From positions 70,001-134,000 of the forward strand of contig CAWZYM010000048.1 of assembly GCA_963966185.1 (NCBI GenBank): a DNA stretch of 64,000 bases. Reading direction: 5' to 3'. Positions 37,719 through 48,453 of this stretch are shown piece by piece (the stretch's first letter is position 1; each line of letters begins with the position of its first letter). The translations under genes and the position numbers were made by a program. The stretch comes from Rhabditoides inermis. Taxonomy: Eukaryota; Nematoda; Chromadorea; Rhabditida; Rhabditidae. The notes below the pieces were generated by a model. It made no database searches, had not been told where the DNA came from, and saw nothing but the letters and a program-made list of their open reading frames with translations.

Positions 37719-40308
37719 GTACGTATATTTCAGGACAGGTGGTGAAAGCGCTGCAGACTCTGGCGAGTGAGGGAATGACAGTCGTTCTCACCATCCACCA
37801 GCCTAGCACCCAAGTATTCAACATGTTCGACGAGTCAGTGTTTAGTTTTTTGGCTACTTGACGTGGTATGGGCAGAACTAACCCATCTCTGTGCAGCCTG
37901 TGTCTGATGGCGTGCGGTCGAATCATCTACCTCGGGGCGGCGAGCGAGGCTGCGGGTGTGTTCGAGAGGTGCGGACACCCGGTGCCGGACTACTTCAACC
38001 CAGCCGATCATCTGGTCAGCACACTCGCCATCGATCGAGATCCCATGCAAGCAAAGAGAAACATTGCGGTGGGTAGATCACGTTCAAATCACTAGACCAC
38101 GTTCAAATTACTCTTGTATCAGTTGTAGATGAGAGTTGTCGGGGCGGAAGGAGGGATCATAGAAAAAAGCGCGAATGAGAGTTGTTATAGTCGATCCGTG
38201 AGACGTTCCTTCTCACTCCTGCCGGGGCAGTGATGCAGCAGATTTCTCGACTGGACGAGAACAAACAGAGGACGAACACCCTCACTGACTCCCTGTTCGG
38301 AGAGCAGGGTGGATGGTGCCAGCGGTGAGTCTCTCTTCGCAGCCACTCGCTCTCGCTGTGTGAGTGATAGTGTGTGTTTGAGGTACGAGGCGTCGTACTG
38401 GCATCAGCTGCTGGCTCTGACGTGGCGTGCGTCGATCACAGTCGCCAGGGATCCGATGCTCTTGAATGTGAGACTCGCCCAAGTCGTCGTGAGTCACACA
38501 CACATTAATTCAATTGTTTATCATTGCGTGTAACAAATGGGGGACAAAATATGTGGCTGTAATAAGTGGTGCAACGTATTTGTTAAAGTAAAAAAAGGTA
38601 AAACAGATGCTTCCTGCTTCAACTCCCTCTTCCCACCATAGATGTCACATTATACTCAATTCATAACGCTCACTCACTCTTTTGTTGCGCTTGCGTGCCC
38701 GTTCATCCATGCTTAGTATGTGAAACTGGGTATTGAGATCAATACATGTTTCGTTTTCCAGATCACAGCTGTTCTGACTGGAATGGTGTACTGGGGTACT
38801 GTCATTACACCTGCTACCGTACTCACTGTCAATGGAATCCTATTCAATCACATCCGAGGCATCAACTTCATGCTACAGTTTCCCGCTGTCCCGGTGAGGG
38901 GAGTGAGGGAGAGAGGGAGAGATTAGGAGAAGTGTGGAGAGGGGAGAGAGAGAGAGAGAGATTCTTCCAGGTTCTGACAGCAGAGCTGCCAATCGTTCTT
39001 CGAGAAAACGCGAATCGTGTGTACGGTACGGGAGCGTACTTTGTGGCGAAGAACTTGGCAGAGGTGGGGAGAAAGATAAATCAATTATCAATCAATCAAT
39101 CAGTATTCCAGCTCCCTCAATACATAATATTGCCCGCTATCTACATGGTGATCGTGACATGTATGAGTGGACCAGCCGCCGCCTTCTCCACCTATGCCTT
39201 CACCTGCCTCGTCTGCATACTCGTCGCTAACGTGGCTATATCGATTTGTGAGTCCCGCAACTATTGTTCTTCCGGTCCCACCACGAACCCCTTCAGCGTA
39301 CGCCGTAGCCACAGTGTTCGCAGTGGAGTCCGTAGCGATGGCGCTTCTTCCCATCTTCGCTGTTCCCATGATGGCATTCGGAGGATTCTTCATCACTCCC
39401 GACGCGATTCCACCCTACTTCCGATGGATGGCTGAGATCAGCTACTTCCGGTGAGTGGGGAACAAGGGAGAAGAAGGAAAGCAGACGGAAGCTGTTACAG
39501 TCGCTGTAGTACAGCGAGAAAAAAAATTGAATATTTGTTCATTTGTTGGAGACAAAGAAAAGTTAGGTATTATGATTCAAAAGTAATATAAAAAATAGAG
39601 ACATCGACACAGGATGTGGAGGAAACTGATACGTTTCAGATTCAGCTACGAGGCTATGGCAATTAACCAATGGAACGATGTCAAAACCATTCCAGGTAGG
39701 ACTGTTTTCGAGATGCAGTACAAAACACACATCTTTCTGGACTGATGATAGAGAATACCGCTGACATGTTAGACCCCGGAAAGGGGGGGGGGGGAGAGAA
39801 CACATTGCTGGCATAAAGTCCTCTCCAATTCTCCAGGAGCACAATTTGTGCGCAAGCATGTTGTATACGCTGTGGCAAACAATTTACGAGATTTGGATCA
39901 TGTGGGATGACTAGGACATCGATCAAGGATTGCTTTCGTATATTCCAAATGCGTGCGCGCGACCGGTGCAAAATCGCTTTGCGCACGAATGGTGCGGGGT
40001 TATCTGAATTGGAGAATTGGCGGTAACTTTATGCATATGCTCGTTCAGGCTGCAACTCGAGCATGCACTACTCACACGAGGACAAGATGAAGTGTCCGAT
40101 AAATGGGAGGGAGGTGAGGATGGGAGAGAAGGAGTGGGACAAGGAGCAGCGATGCGAGAAGTAGAGCAGCAGGAGATTGTTGCGGTCGTGGAGAGTGGCT
40201 GCATGTTCACACTGTTTTAGGTTCTAGAAAACATGGATTTCGAGTATGCGAGTATGTGGTGGGACGCTGGAATGCTAGTTGTGATGATTGTGCTCATCCG
40301 GTCAGTCC

Positions 40309-40348
<40 letters not shown>

Positions 40349-40417
40349 CTCTATTGATTTTTTTCCAGATTCGTCTCCTACGCGGCCCTATTCTGGCGAT
40401 CTTGCAAGAACAACTGA
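33451..40417 (+). CDS. ABCG/White-type ABC half-transporter
   Basis: Half-transporter with N-terminal nucleotide-binding domain and C-terminal six-helix membrane domain. About 21 exons; from 33740 on every junction is in phase. The first seen exon reads TLHWSAIKVTAVDLREG in the frame used by later exons but has no ATG, so an upstream exon is missing from my model. Motifs: Walker A GSSGAGKTT (split by the 33789-33836 intron), Q-loop VQQHDMF, signature GLSCGEQKRL, Walker B ILFCDEPTSGLD, H-loop TIHQPS. The membrane half includes GRIIYLG, PADHLV and a C-terminal VVMIVLIRFVSYAALFW. The signature has Cys where most family members have Gly. Exon 2 needs a CG acceptor at 33596. Intron 33905-36938 contains LINE DNA. 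Confidence 0.92.
34078..34335 (+). mobile_element. LINE 3' fragment, plus orientation
   Basis: This stretch is an inverted, diverged copy of the 3' coding end of the minus-strand LINE next to it: it encodes IPSRTRGSHEFRIVPSFDHTGRT in the plus direction. A second piece with the LINE's 3' end (ATGTTATCGGTAATAAA) is found at about 36840-36925, also in plus orientation, on the other side of the minus-strand copy. Confidence 0.75.
34340..36720 (-). pseudogene. Non-LTR retrotransposon (LINE) copy, 5'-truncated and frameshifted
   Basis: Minus-strand reverse transcriptase: WVKPLFKKG, YRPISLTCRISKVMERI, KQFGFRKNRSTNAQL, IYFDFKKAFDTINHD and, after a frame break near 35340, YADDLKIY. A thumb/C-terminal part follows (TYFRCKLEYCTELWNP, the region down to 34621). 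The 3' UTR ends in CGGTAATAAACCTATCTATC. No endonuclease is present upstream of 36720, so the copy is 5'-truncated; frame breaks make it inactive. It lies antisense in an intron of the ABCG gene. Confidence 0.85.
37574..37720. repeat. (CAG/CAA)n microsatellite in an ABCG intron
   Basis: CAG units pass into CAA units over about 145 nt, within the intron between exons ending 37561 and starting 37734. It is intronic: the ORFs it opens are poly-Ala/Thr/Val only. Confidence 0.9.
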
Positions 40418-40597
40418 AACAAATAAAATATGATTATTCAACATCATTATACGCGTTACGCTTTCTCTGTCTTTGTGACAAATTCAAGTTTTGAGAATTT
40501 CCGATATGTTTAAATGAAATCGCACTCGATTTGTGAGTAGGAATACGATCATGACTCATATCTGCATTTCGAAACGTAATCACCTATCGTGCTCAAG

Positions 40598-40735
40598 ATG
40601 TGAACTTCCGGTGCTTAATTAGGCCAATTCCGATGTTCTTCGGGAGTTATAATTTTGGCTAGGATTTGGTATGGGGCGGAGCATATCTACAATATTCCTT
40701 AAAAAAAACATAGCGAGTTGTGGGTGAGCCAAAGA
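40598..40735 (-). repeat. Dispersed repeat, copy 1
   Basis: About 120 nt that match the reverse complement of 62868-62992, sharing TTGGTATGGGGC, AACTTCCGGTG and ACATAGCGAGTTGTGGG with small differences. Function unknown. It lies just after the ABCG gene. Confidence 0.75.
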
Positions 40736-40941
40736 TCGATTTATTCGTCTACCGTAATTCTGAGGGTGAGACATAGATCGAATTGCTTGTCTACCTTAAT
40801 GTTAAAGGGTGAGCCAGTCAGTCTAAGATCGAATTATTTAAGATCGAATTAATTTTATTTACGATAGAAATAGAAAATATTGAATGAAAATGCGTAAAAA
40901 TAGGCGACAAGAAGGAAAGTGCGTGGACGCTGGAAGCTAGG

Positions 40942-43900
40942 CTAGGGTGGCGTGAACGATGCGCGAAGCTCGCCCTCCAGATTCTGAGTCGCGCGGAAGT
41001 TGCTCGTCGTGATCTTATACAGAACATCCAGCTGGAAAAAAAGTTTATTGCTAGAAAGAAACCAACTCCGACGACCGACGACGCAACTGAGTGTTGTTAG
41101 AGCCACACTCTCGGATCCGAACTAAATTGATAGGATACCTTAGTTTGGACCCCAGACATCGATTACTGGTGTTACTATTTCCTACGCGCCATATACGTTT
41201 TTTGTACGAAAACGTACAAGGCTGGTTTTTCGTTTACCTCATATCCCACCTCTCTAAAAAACGAGCTGTTGTGGCCTAGTGTTTAGCGCATCTTTCTGTC
41301 AAACAGAGACCGGGGTTCGAGTCCGCGCACGCTATATTTTTTTTGTTTTGCCAGCACTTACTGGATTTTTGTTGCGAAGTGCCCTTTTTGTAACTACAAT
41401 TATGTTCAATTTTTGACATTATTTATATTGAATTCCATTATACTGTGTTTTTACAGTTGATGTTGATGTATTGTTTTGGTTGAAACGATTAGTTTGAAAA
41501 CTATTATAACAACGCGTCAACATTTGTAAGTTATATTTTCTCTATCGACTAAAAACGCAAAGTCCAGAAAATGCTGGCAAAACAAAAATAGCGTGCGCGG
41601 ACTTGAAGCCCCGGTCTCTGGTTTGAGATGATGATACGCTAACCACTAGGCCACAACACAACGGCTCGGCCTTTGACCGCCAGAGGTGGAATGAGGTATC
41701 CAAAAAACCAGCCCTGTACGTTTTTGTACAGGAAACGAATATGGCGCGTAGGAAATAGTAACACCAGAAATCGATGTCTGGGGTCCCAACTAAGGTATCC
41801 TATCAATTTGGTTCGGATCCGAGAGAGTGGATCTAACGACACTCGTCGTGAGTCTGAAGCGGAATCGCTTGTATAATCATTAGAGAGTGTGGATCTAACA
41901 ACATTTTCTTTCAGTATCGAAATATTGTGTGATCAGAAATTAGAGAGGGCGCGCCGCGCCAGCGCCCTCTCGTTTGTACTAGTTGTCCCCGTGCGCCAAG
42001 AAAGGAAAACATTCGCTCCAAGCCGACTTTTCCCGGATGAAGTACTTTTCCTAATTTAGTAAAACAAAACTTAAGAAAAGAACAGATATTATCTTTCAAA
42101 AAGTACTTCTCAGTAAGTAGTTGGTTTGTCCTGTTGTCTTTGTCTCAATTGAGCAAAAGGAAAAGGACTGAAATGATTTTCATGGAGACATTTGCAAACA
42201 TGTCTCTCCACATTGTTCGACGTGTCATGATACGAACAAAATGAGTTAAAATAACTACATAACTGCATTACAACACGACCGTTTCTAACTTGTCTGATGT
42301 GAGTGAGAAAGAGAACCGGTTGGGTTATGTCTCCATGGAAATCATATAGTCGAATTGGATCCTATATGCCATCCGTGACATTTCACATGTTGTGCAGTTT
42401 TGTGCGACACAACATGCATGTCATCCAATATCCAAAACGCTTCCATGAGTAGGAATCGAACCCATGGACAGGTCGCGGCGATTGTGCGCTAGCGGCGCGC
42501 ATTACCACTGCGCCATGGAGGAAGTGGTTAAGAGATTGAAGATAGAGCTTATCTAGCTGTACTGGCCTCTTCAGTGTGCAATGATGAGAGATTACGATCA
42601 AACATATCTGCGAAATTCAATGACCTCTCTGTATGAGCCTCATTGGCGCAGTGGTAGAGCGCGCCGCCAGCGCGCAATCGTTGCGAGCTGCCCACGGGTT
42701 CGATTCCCTCTCACAAAGCGTTTTGGATATTTGAAGACATACACGTTGTGTTGCACGAAACTGCACAACATGTGAAATGTCACGGATGGCATATAGGATC
42801 CAATCCGACTATATCAGTACTTTTGCTCAATTGACAACAGTACAAAAACTACTTTTACTTGGAAGTACATATCAAAGATATGGTATATGGACTCATATAA
42901 TGAATTTGTATAGTTTTTGTATGATGAATATAGATTTAGAAAAGTGGGAACAAATACAAAAACATACACATGTGTATTTATTTTGCGTGGGTATACGGTA
43001 TAGTTAGAGCATTGAAAGGATGCCACCTGTTTCTGGCTGATGGTGATCGGCTGCTTGATCACAGTCCACAGCACACACGTATTGAAGTCGGGAGTGGTGA
43101 GGGAACCAGTGTAGGTGAAGAAGTGATTCGAGGCTGAACACACCCTACTCATCGACAGAGGAGAAAGCAAGAGAGGGAGAGAGACCTGGCAGCAGCTTTT
43201 TCAGATCAATCTTCTGGATCGTTTCATCGTCGACCTGAAAGTTGTTGGTGTGAAATGAGAAGGAGGAAGAGGGTGAGGAAGGGTGAGAAGGGTGCTCATA
43301 CCGAGTGGTATTGGTGTCCCTCTCCCTCTTCGATCGTGTCTATCACCGATTCGATGCCAGAAATGATCTTGTTGAATTCAGAGTTTTCAGCGCCCAGCTG
43401 AAAAGTATTAATGACAGTGTAAAGTATCATCAGGACCGACAATAACAATGACAGAGTATCAAGATGACAGTAAAAGTGTGAGATATGACTACGTCACAAA
43501 TTCAAGAATACTTATTAAAGGATGACTACGGGCAATAAAAATTGGTCCCGCTACGAAGTCCCTGGGACGTCTTACAAGTCGCAATATCTCTGTTATTTCA
43601 AAAGATATCACAATGTGTTCAATGGGTTATTGGAATGCTTTTCAGAGTTTTCCGGAACTGCATTGACCCATTTTTGAACATTTCATTTTTAGCGAGTTAT
43701 AGCCTTACTCCAATATGGACTAAACCTGTATTTTTGCAATAACTCATTTCAAACAGAATTTTCAGAACGTTTCATCTAGTAGATGTTTCTAGCCATTATG
43801 TAAGGCATCTATTAAAGGGAGTGTACACTCTGAATTTTGAAGTTGAGTTAGCACCGGGATGTGAAAATATGTTGAAAATGATGTACTTTTGTCAATGCAT

Positions 43901-46900
43901 CTATGTGTCAGAGATACCTATAAGTCGGTGAAAAATTCTGTTGAACATTGAAAATTGGCACCATTTGGCACCAATTTCTGCATTTTGAAACATTTTGCGC
44001 TCAATTTTCACCAACTTGCAGACATTTTCAGCAAATAGTTGTAATGACAAAACTGACTCGTTTTCAACATATTTTCACATCCCGGTGCTAACTCAACTTC
44101 GGAATTCAGAGTGTACACTCCCTTTAAAGCAATAACTATGGCCTTTAAAAGGAAGTAGTGATCAGACATCAAGAAACAGCTCATTGGTCACGAACATCAG
44201 TATAATCTTAGAATTGGCAATGTATTGTACTTCAATGTGCTACCAAACAATTGACTATATCTTACTTTGATGAACACTCCGACTACAGCGAGCCCATCTG
44301 GCTGGCCGACAGATTTCAAGAAACTAGCGTACTTGGGATTCCAATGAACAAAGTGCATCTGCAACGGGGCGAGAGTTGAAGGGGAGGGGGGGGGAGAGAG
44401 AACCTCGGCGGCCTGTTGCTCTCCGTAGAGTACGTGTTCCGACCCCTGCTGTCTGGATGGACTGCCCCAATGTGCGTGCATGTTCTTGAATCGGAAGACG
44501 CCATCGATGTGCGACGCAGTCAGAGCTACAATACTATTGCAACACACCACATGGACACAAAGTTCGGTACGAATTCGTGCATGTCAATGTGATACACTCA
44601 CTCGACCGCACGTTCTCCTTCGCAATGATCGTGAAACCGTGCGAGTTTTTCGACTGAAATGATAAAGTCTATATTTGCAGTTTCTGTGCACTCAGAACGA
44701 GAAGTGCACGCGTGTGGAAAGAGGAACGAGATTCGTCAGTTAGTGTATGAATAGCGTGGATGAAGGGGAGTGGACTGACCACTTGCAGTTGTGCTGCGTC
44801 CCCTGCCACGTAGTCGACATTCAGCTTCCAAGGCTGCAGCCCCCCATCGTACTTGGTAGCAGCAGCAGCAAGGTCGATCGGAGACTCCTGCCTGCTACCC
44901 ACATCTCAACACACACTTGTTTATTCTTGTTATTTGCAAATTATAGAGGTCTCTTTTGGCGTAGGATAGGGCTCGCGCCAGAATTTTCAAGAAGATATCC
45001 AAAGGTCATGTTCATGTTGTTATTCGTAGCACTACTCACTGGCAAAGCAGACGACGTTATCGACAAGCTCTTCTTTGAACTTCCAACCGGTCGAGTCGCA
45101 TTCTATGGAGCTGCAAGAAGAAATGAGGCTGAGAGAGGGAGCGAGAGGAAAGAGATGAGAGTGATGGGAGAGAAAGAGAGGAGACTCACGCGTCAGTCGG
45201 CACCACCTCAACATATTCCCCGCTCGTTTTGGTGATCCTCACTTTCTCACTACCTGCACACACTACACTCGCCGATTTACAGCCGCCCTCAATCATCAAC
45301 TTGTATGATGTAGATTAATATCTACTCACATCGTTAGCGGGGACGTACTGTATGGTTGTTTCTGTGCACTTGATACAAGTGGATGTGTAGGGGCAGACGG
45401 TAGCGACAGGCAGAATCAAAGGGTCTCAATTTACGGCGAATAGGAAATCACACCATCACACCATCACACCACCACACCACCACACCATCACACCATCATA
45501 CCACTCACGCAACCCACACCTCCACTCCTGTACACCACCACACCCCACACCACATATAGGAAATCACACCACCACACCATCAACATAATCAGTCGTAGAG
45601 AATAGTGTGGTTGTGTGAAGTTGTGGTGGTGTGGTTGTGTGATGGTGTGGTTGTGTGATGGTGTGATGGTGAGGTGGTGTGATGGTGTGAACTCCATATT
45701 GCCTCAATTTACGAAATCAGTTTGAAAATATTAAAGAAGCGTGTAATCGAATGGTCACCTCTAGCGCAGACAGCCTGTACAGTGTCCAGCTTCTTTCCGT
45801 CGGTATTCAGCTTTTGATCAAAGTCGCATTGAATGTTGCTGTCTTTCGACATTGTCAGCCCATTATTTCCGTTCATGTAGTATAGTTGATAGCCACCAGT
45901 ACAACTCCATCTGAAACGGCGCAGGCGGAATACACCAAAGAGAAGCTTACTTGAAACATCCGTCCGATGTTTTCGTTAGTGCTGCCTCACAAACGAATCC
46001 TGGTTGGCAAGTGCCGATATACGCCGGTTCAATACACTTTTTACAGTCTGAATTTTGAAAATGAACATCGTCGGGTTTCTTGGTAAACTACAGTTTATTT
46101 GCCGATACCCACACCTTTTGCGCAGATAGCCTGTACAGTATCCAGCTTTTTTCCATCGATATTCAACTTTTGATCATAGTCGCAGTGAATGAAGCTTTCT
46201 GACGACATTGTCAGCTGATTGTCATTGATATAGTATAGCTGATAGTCAGGAGTGCAACTCCACCTGAAATAAGATTATGCCAATGAATACTAAAAGAAAG
46301 ACACACTTGAAACATCCGTCGTCCGTTTTCATGAAAGCTCTTTGACACATGAATCCGGATCGACATGTGTCGTAGACTGGTTCTTCACATTTGCCACAGT
46401 CTAAATTCACAAATTGATTCACCAAGGAGCAGCTGTAGAAACCTTTTCCACATAAAATCGTGGGATTAGGGAGTTCGTCGCTGTTTGAAATCCAATTCGA
46501 GTCTGGCTTACAAGTCATTTTCCCGCTCGCAATTCGCGTCCAATCAGATCGCATATAATAGAGATGTTCTCCATTTGAACACTTCAATCTGAGCGTGTCA
46601 TTATTCAATTGGTAGTTAGCAGAAGACGTACTCATCGCATTTGTTGTTTTCAGAGTTTTGAGTTATGGAAGAGGGGGAATTACAAGTGAATCCTTTTGGG
46701 CATTCGGAGAGAGCATGATTGCATTGGTTGCATTCTGAACAAATGTAATTTCGACTGATGAGAGAGAGAGAGAGTGTGTGAGAGAGAGAGAGAAAGAGAG
46801 AGAGAGTGTGTGTGAGAGAGAGAGAAAGAGAGAGAGAGGGAGGGAGAGAGAGAGAGAGGGAGGGAGAGAGAGAGAGAGAGAGAGAGGGAGGGAGAGAGAG

Positions 46901-48453
46901 AGAGAGGGAGGGAGAGAGAGAGGGAGGGAGAGAGAGAGAGGGAGGGAGGGAGAGAGAGAGAGAGAGGGAGGGAGAGAGAGAGAGAGGGAGGGAGAGAGAG
47001 AGAGGGAGGGAGGGAGAGAGAGAGAGACTCACGTTGCACACAAGTGACATGTATATTGTTGATAGGATCAGTTACTGTGGTATCCACACCAATCCAGCCT
47101 TGAGGAGAACAGCGATGTTTCGAATCAACCCAAAAATAATCATCACAACTGCATAAGAAAACAAGTGATACCGGTTTGAAAACACCGCTTGTCTGCGAAA
47201 AATACATCAGAGTCATGTTGTCTGAGCAAGAGAGACTGAAATACATTTTGAATTTCCGCCAATGTAGATCTAGATATCTTACAATTGACACTTTATTGCT
47301 TTGTCGTTTCGATGGTTCGTAGTGACCTTGCTTTTATCGCAGATCCATCCATCTATATCCAAACAAGTATCGATGGGCGTTATCTTACAACTATTGCAGT
47401 CTATAAAATGTTTGTTGTGGTTACCACACGTTAAAAAACCTTTAGAGCAGTGATAAGCCGGCGCAGTCACTAAAACAAAATATTCACATTATTTGTGTTT
47501 TTTTGTAATTTGTAATTGGGAAAGAAACGTACTGGTTGTATTATCGGAAGCCCATTTGCCGTTGATGCAAACGTTCAATTCTGGAGCTACAGAAATGACA
47601 GAACCCGATTTCTTCATCAGTGTACCGCTAGCACATTTCAATCTGATTACATTTTATACATAAATATCATGTGGTTGACACTAACCGTGAACATTCATTT
47701 TCCTTTTCTGAAATAGTCGGCAACGTGAGACATTCTTTTCCCAGCTGGCAATCGAATACATAGGGAACGGGACACTTGGAGCATTCTAAGTGGAGCATAT
47801 GATACACATGGAATGTGGAATGTATGCGAGAGTACCCTGGACACAAGTTGCTCTCAGGCCAGTCACCCTCCACCCATTAGCAATCCACGAGGTGCCTCCA
47901 ATGAAATGCAACCAATCCACGTAGTTCAGTGTCTCATTATATTCGAACGCCAGTTTTCCACGCACACAGTCCACTCTGAATTGATTAACAACATTACAAT
48001 AACTCGAGAATCTGCATACGTGTTGCATTTGATCCTCGTAAAGAAGTCATTTTGCTTAGTCCTCATATTGCGCGCATTGCAGAGAGTGTCTTTGTAACAG
48101 GTATCACTTTCCAATGACAATGTCTCGCTTACAGAACATTCTGAACAACATAAACATAAATCAATCATATTTTCTTATTTCTCACCAGCCGACTGAGATA
48201 CGACAGACATAACGATGATTCCAATTATAATGGCTAAATGAGGGTTGTCTATGCAAATTAATACAAACTCACATATGTAGATGGGCAAGATGATATATGG
48301 CAGAACTCGAAGAGCCGCGGGGAACAGCGCCTTGCTTTTCTTGTATTTCTAAAAAAAAATTAAACAATCTATAAATGCAATACTCCGAATATCGGTTACC
48401 ATTCGGAACCTGCGTGTGCGCATGAAAGCATAGAATAAGAGAGTGGCAGCCAT
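40942..48453 (-). CDS. Signal-anchored Cys-rich module protein with C-terminal alpha-carbonic anhydrase domain
   Basis: Exon 1 (ATG at 48453) and exon 2 encode a basic N terminus, then one membrane helix (VLPYIILPIYI...IIIGIIVMSVVS): a type II signal anchor. Many Cys-rich exons follow; a module of about 70 residues (DCxKC, then CxxGFxC, GCFKWSC, and CDxDQKLN...VQAxCA) recurs at 46306-46635, 46114-46264 with 46047, and 45759-45910; a diverged last module ends at 45040. The final eight exons (44780-44904, 44602-44653, 44404-44525, 44266-44358, 43302-43397, 43186-43234, 43027-43133, 40942-41031) form an alpha-carbonic anhydrase: RQESPIDL, His64-type SHGFT, zinc ligands MHAHWG and EMHFVHWN, Thr199-type GSLTTP. 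Phase closes from 45910 to the stop. One gene or two is inference. Confidence 0.75.
41267..41332 (+). repeat. tRNA-like unit, left arm of foldback copy 2
   Basis: A-box-like TGTGGCCTAGTGTTTAGCGC and B-box GGTTCGAGTCC. Points inward. Confidence 0.6.
41592..41662 (-). repeat. tRNA-like unit, right arm of foldback copy 2
   Basis: On the minus strand: GTGGCCTAGTGGTTAGCG and a decayed B-box (GGCTTCAAGTCC). Points inward. Confidence 0.55.
41943..41971. repeat. GC-rich hairpin, copy 2
   Basis: Stem GAGAGGGCGC / GCGCCCTCTC with a 9-nt loop, preceded by AATTA, as in the hairpin at 22918-22940. Confidence 0.65.
42173..42341. mobile_element. Nested MITE in the left arm
   Basis: Terminal inverted repeats ATGATTTTCATGGAGACAT at the left and ATGTCTCCATGGAAATCAT at the right, one mismatch. 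The right arm of the host palindrome reads straight through the equivalent point (ACTGATATAG), giving an empty-site comparison in the same molecule. Confidence 0.75.
42437..42520 (-). repeat. tRNA-like unit, left arm of third palindrome
   Basis: On the minus strand: A-box ATGGCGCAGTGGTAATGCGC and B-box GGGTTCGATTCC. A GC-rich stem (GCGCGCCGCTAGCGC) lies between them, longer than a normal anticodon arm. Confidence 0.6.
42643..42715 (+). repeat. tRNA-like unit, right arm of third palindrome
   Basis: A-box TTGGCGCAGTGGTAGAGCGC and B-box GGGTTCGATTCC, with the same GC-rich middle as the left-arm unit. Confidence 0.6.
43812..44127. mobile_element. TTAA-flanked MITE with long terminal inverted repeats
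   Basis: Ends are TTAAAGGGAGTGTACACTC and its complement. The inverted repeat goes on for about 75 nt (TTGAGTTAGCACCGGGATG and beyond). Both ends abut TTAA, the piggyBac-type target. No coding capacity. It lies in a carbonic anhydrase intron (43398-44265). It shares only the TTAA-AGG start with the 195-649 element. Confidence 0.8.
45437..45690. repeat. CACCA/TGTGG minisatellite with inverted halves
   Basis: The left half is a run of CACCATCA and CACCACCA units; the right half is the inverted TGTGGTTGTGTGATGG type. The halves can pair as a long hairpin. It sits in the intron before the last Cys-rich module. Confidence 0.85.
46763..47029. repeat. Long GA/GGGA microsatellite
   Basis: About 265 nt of GAGA interrupted by GGGAGG at fairly regular spacing, in an intron of the Cys-rich gene. 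On the coding (minus) strand it is a CT tract. Confidence 0.9.

Larger units (their letters stand above)
41088..41845. mobile_element. Large palindromic (foldback) element, tRNA-like unit in each arm, copy 2
   Basis: Same family as 30706-31499: it shares GAGTGT(C/T)GTTAGA, CTCTCGGATCCGAAC, AAATTGATAGGATACC, GACATCGATT and the tRNA-like unit, in both arms. Arms are about 270-290 nt with an AT-rich centre. It lies in the last intron of the carbonic anhydrase gene. The arms differ from each other and from copy 1 by many substitutions and small indels. A further partial right end is seen at about 41882-41905. Confidence 0.8.
42085..42875. mobile_element. Third palindromic element with outward tRNA-like units and a nested MITE
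   Basis: Inner arms start ATATAGTCG at 42342 and end with the complement at 42814. Outer arms continue beyond (TCAATTGAGCAAAAG at 42144-42158, complement at about 42823-42837; AAGTACTTC at both far ends). Each arm has a tRNA-like unit pointing outward (42437-42520 on -, 42643-42715 on +). A 166-nt MITE interrupts only the left arm. No sequence similarity to the 30.7/41.1 kb family was found outside the tRNA-like part. Confidence 0.75.

Noticed and set aside
37489..37926. Poly-Val/Ala or poly-Thr ORFs
   Set aside because: Translation of the CAG/CAA repeat inside an ABCG intron.
45437..45690. CRISPR-like repeat array
   Set aside because: Simple short-period minisatellite without unique spacers, in a eukaryotic intron.
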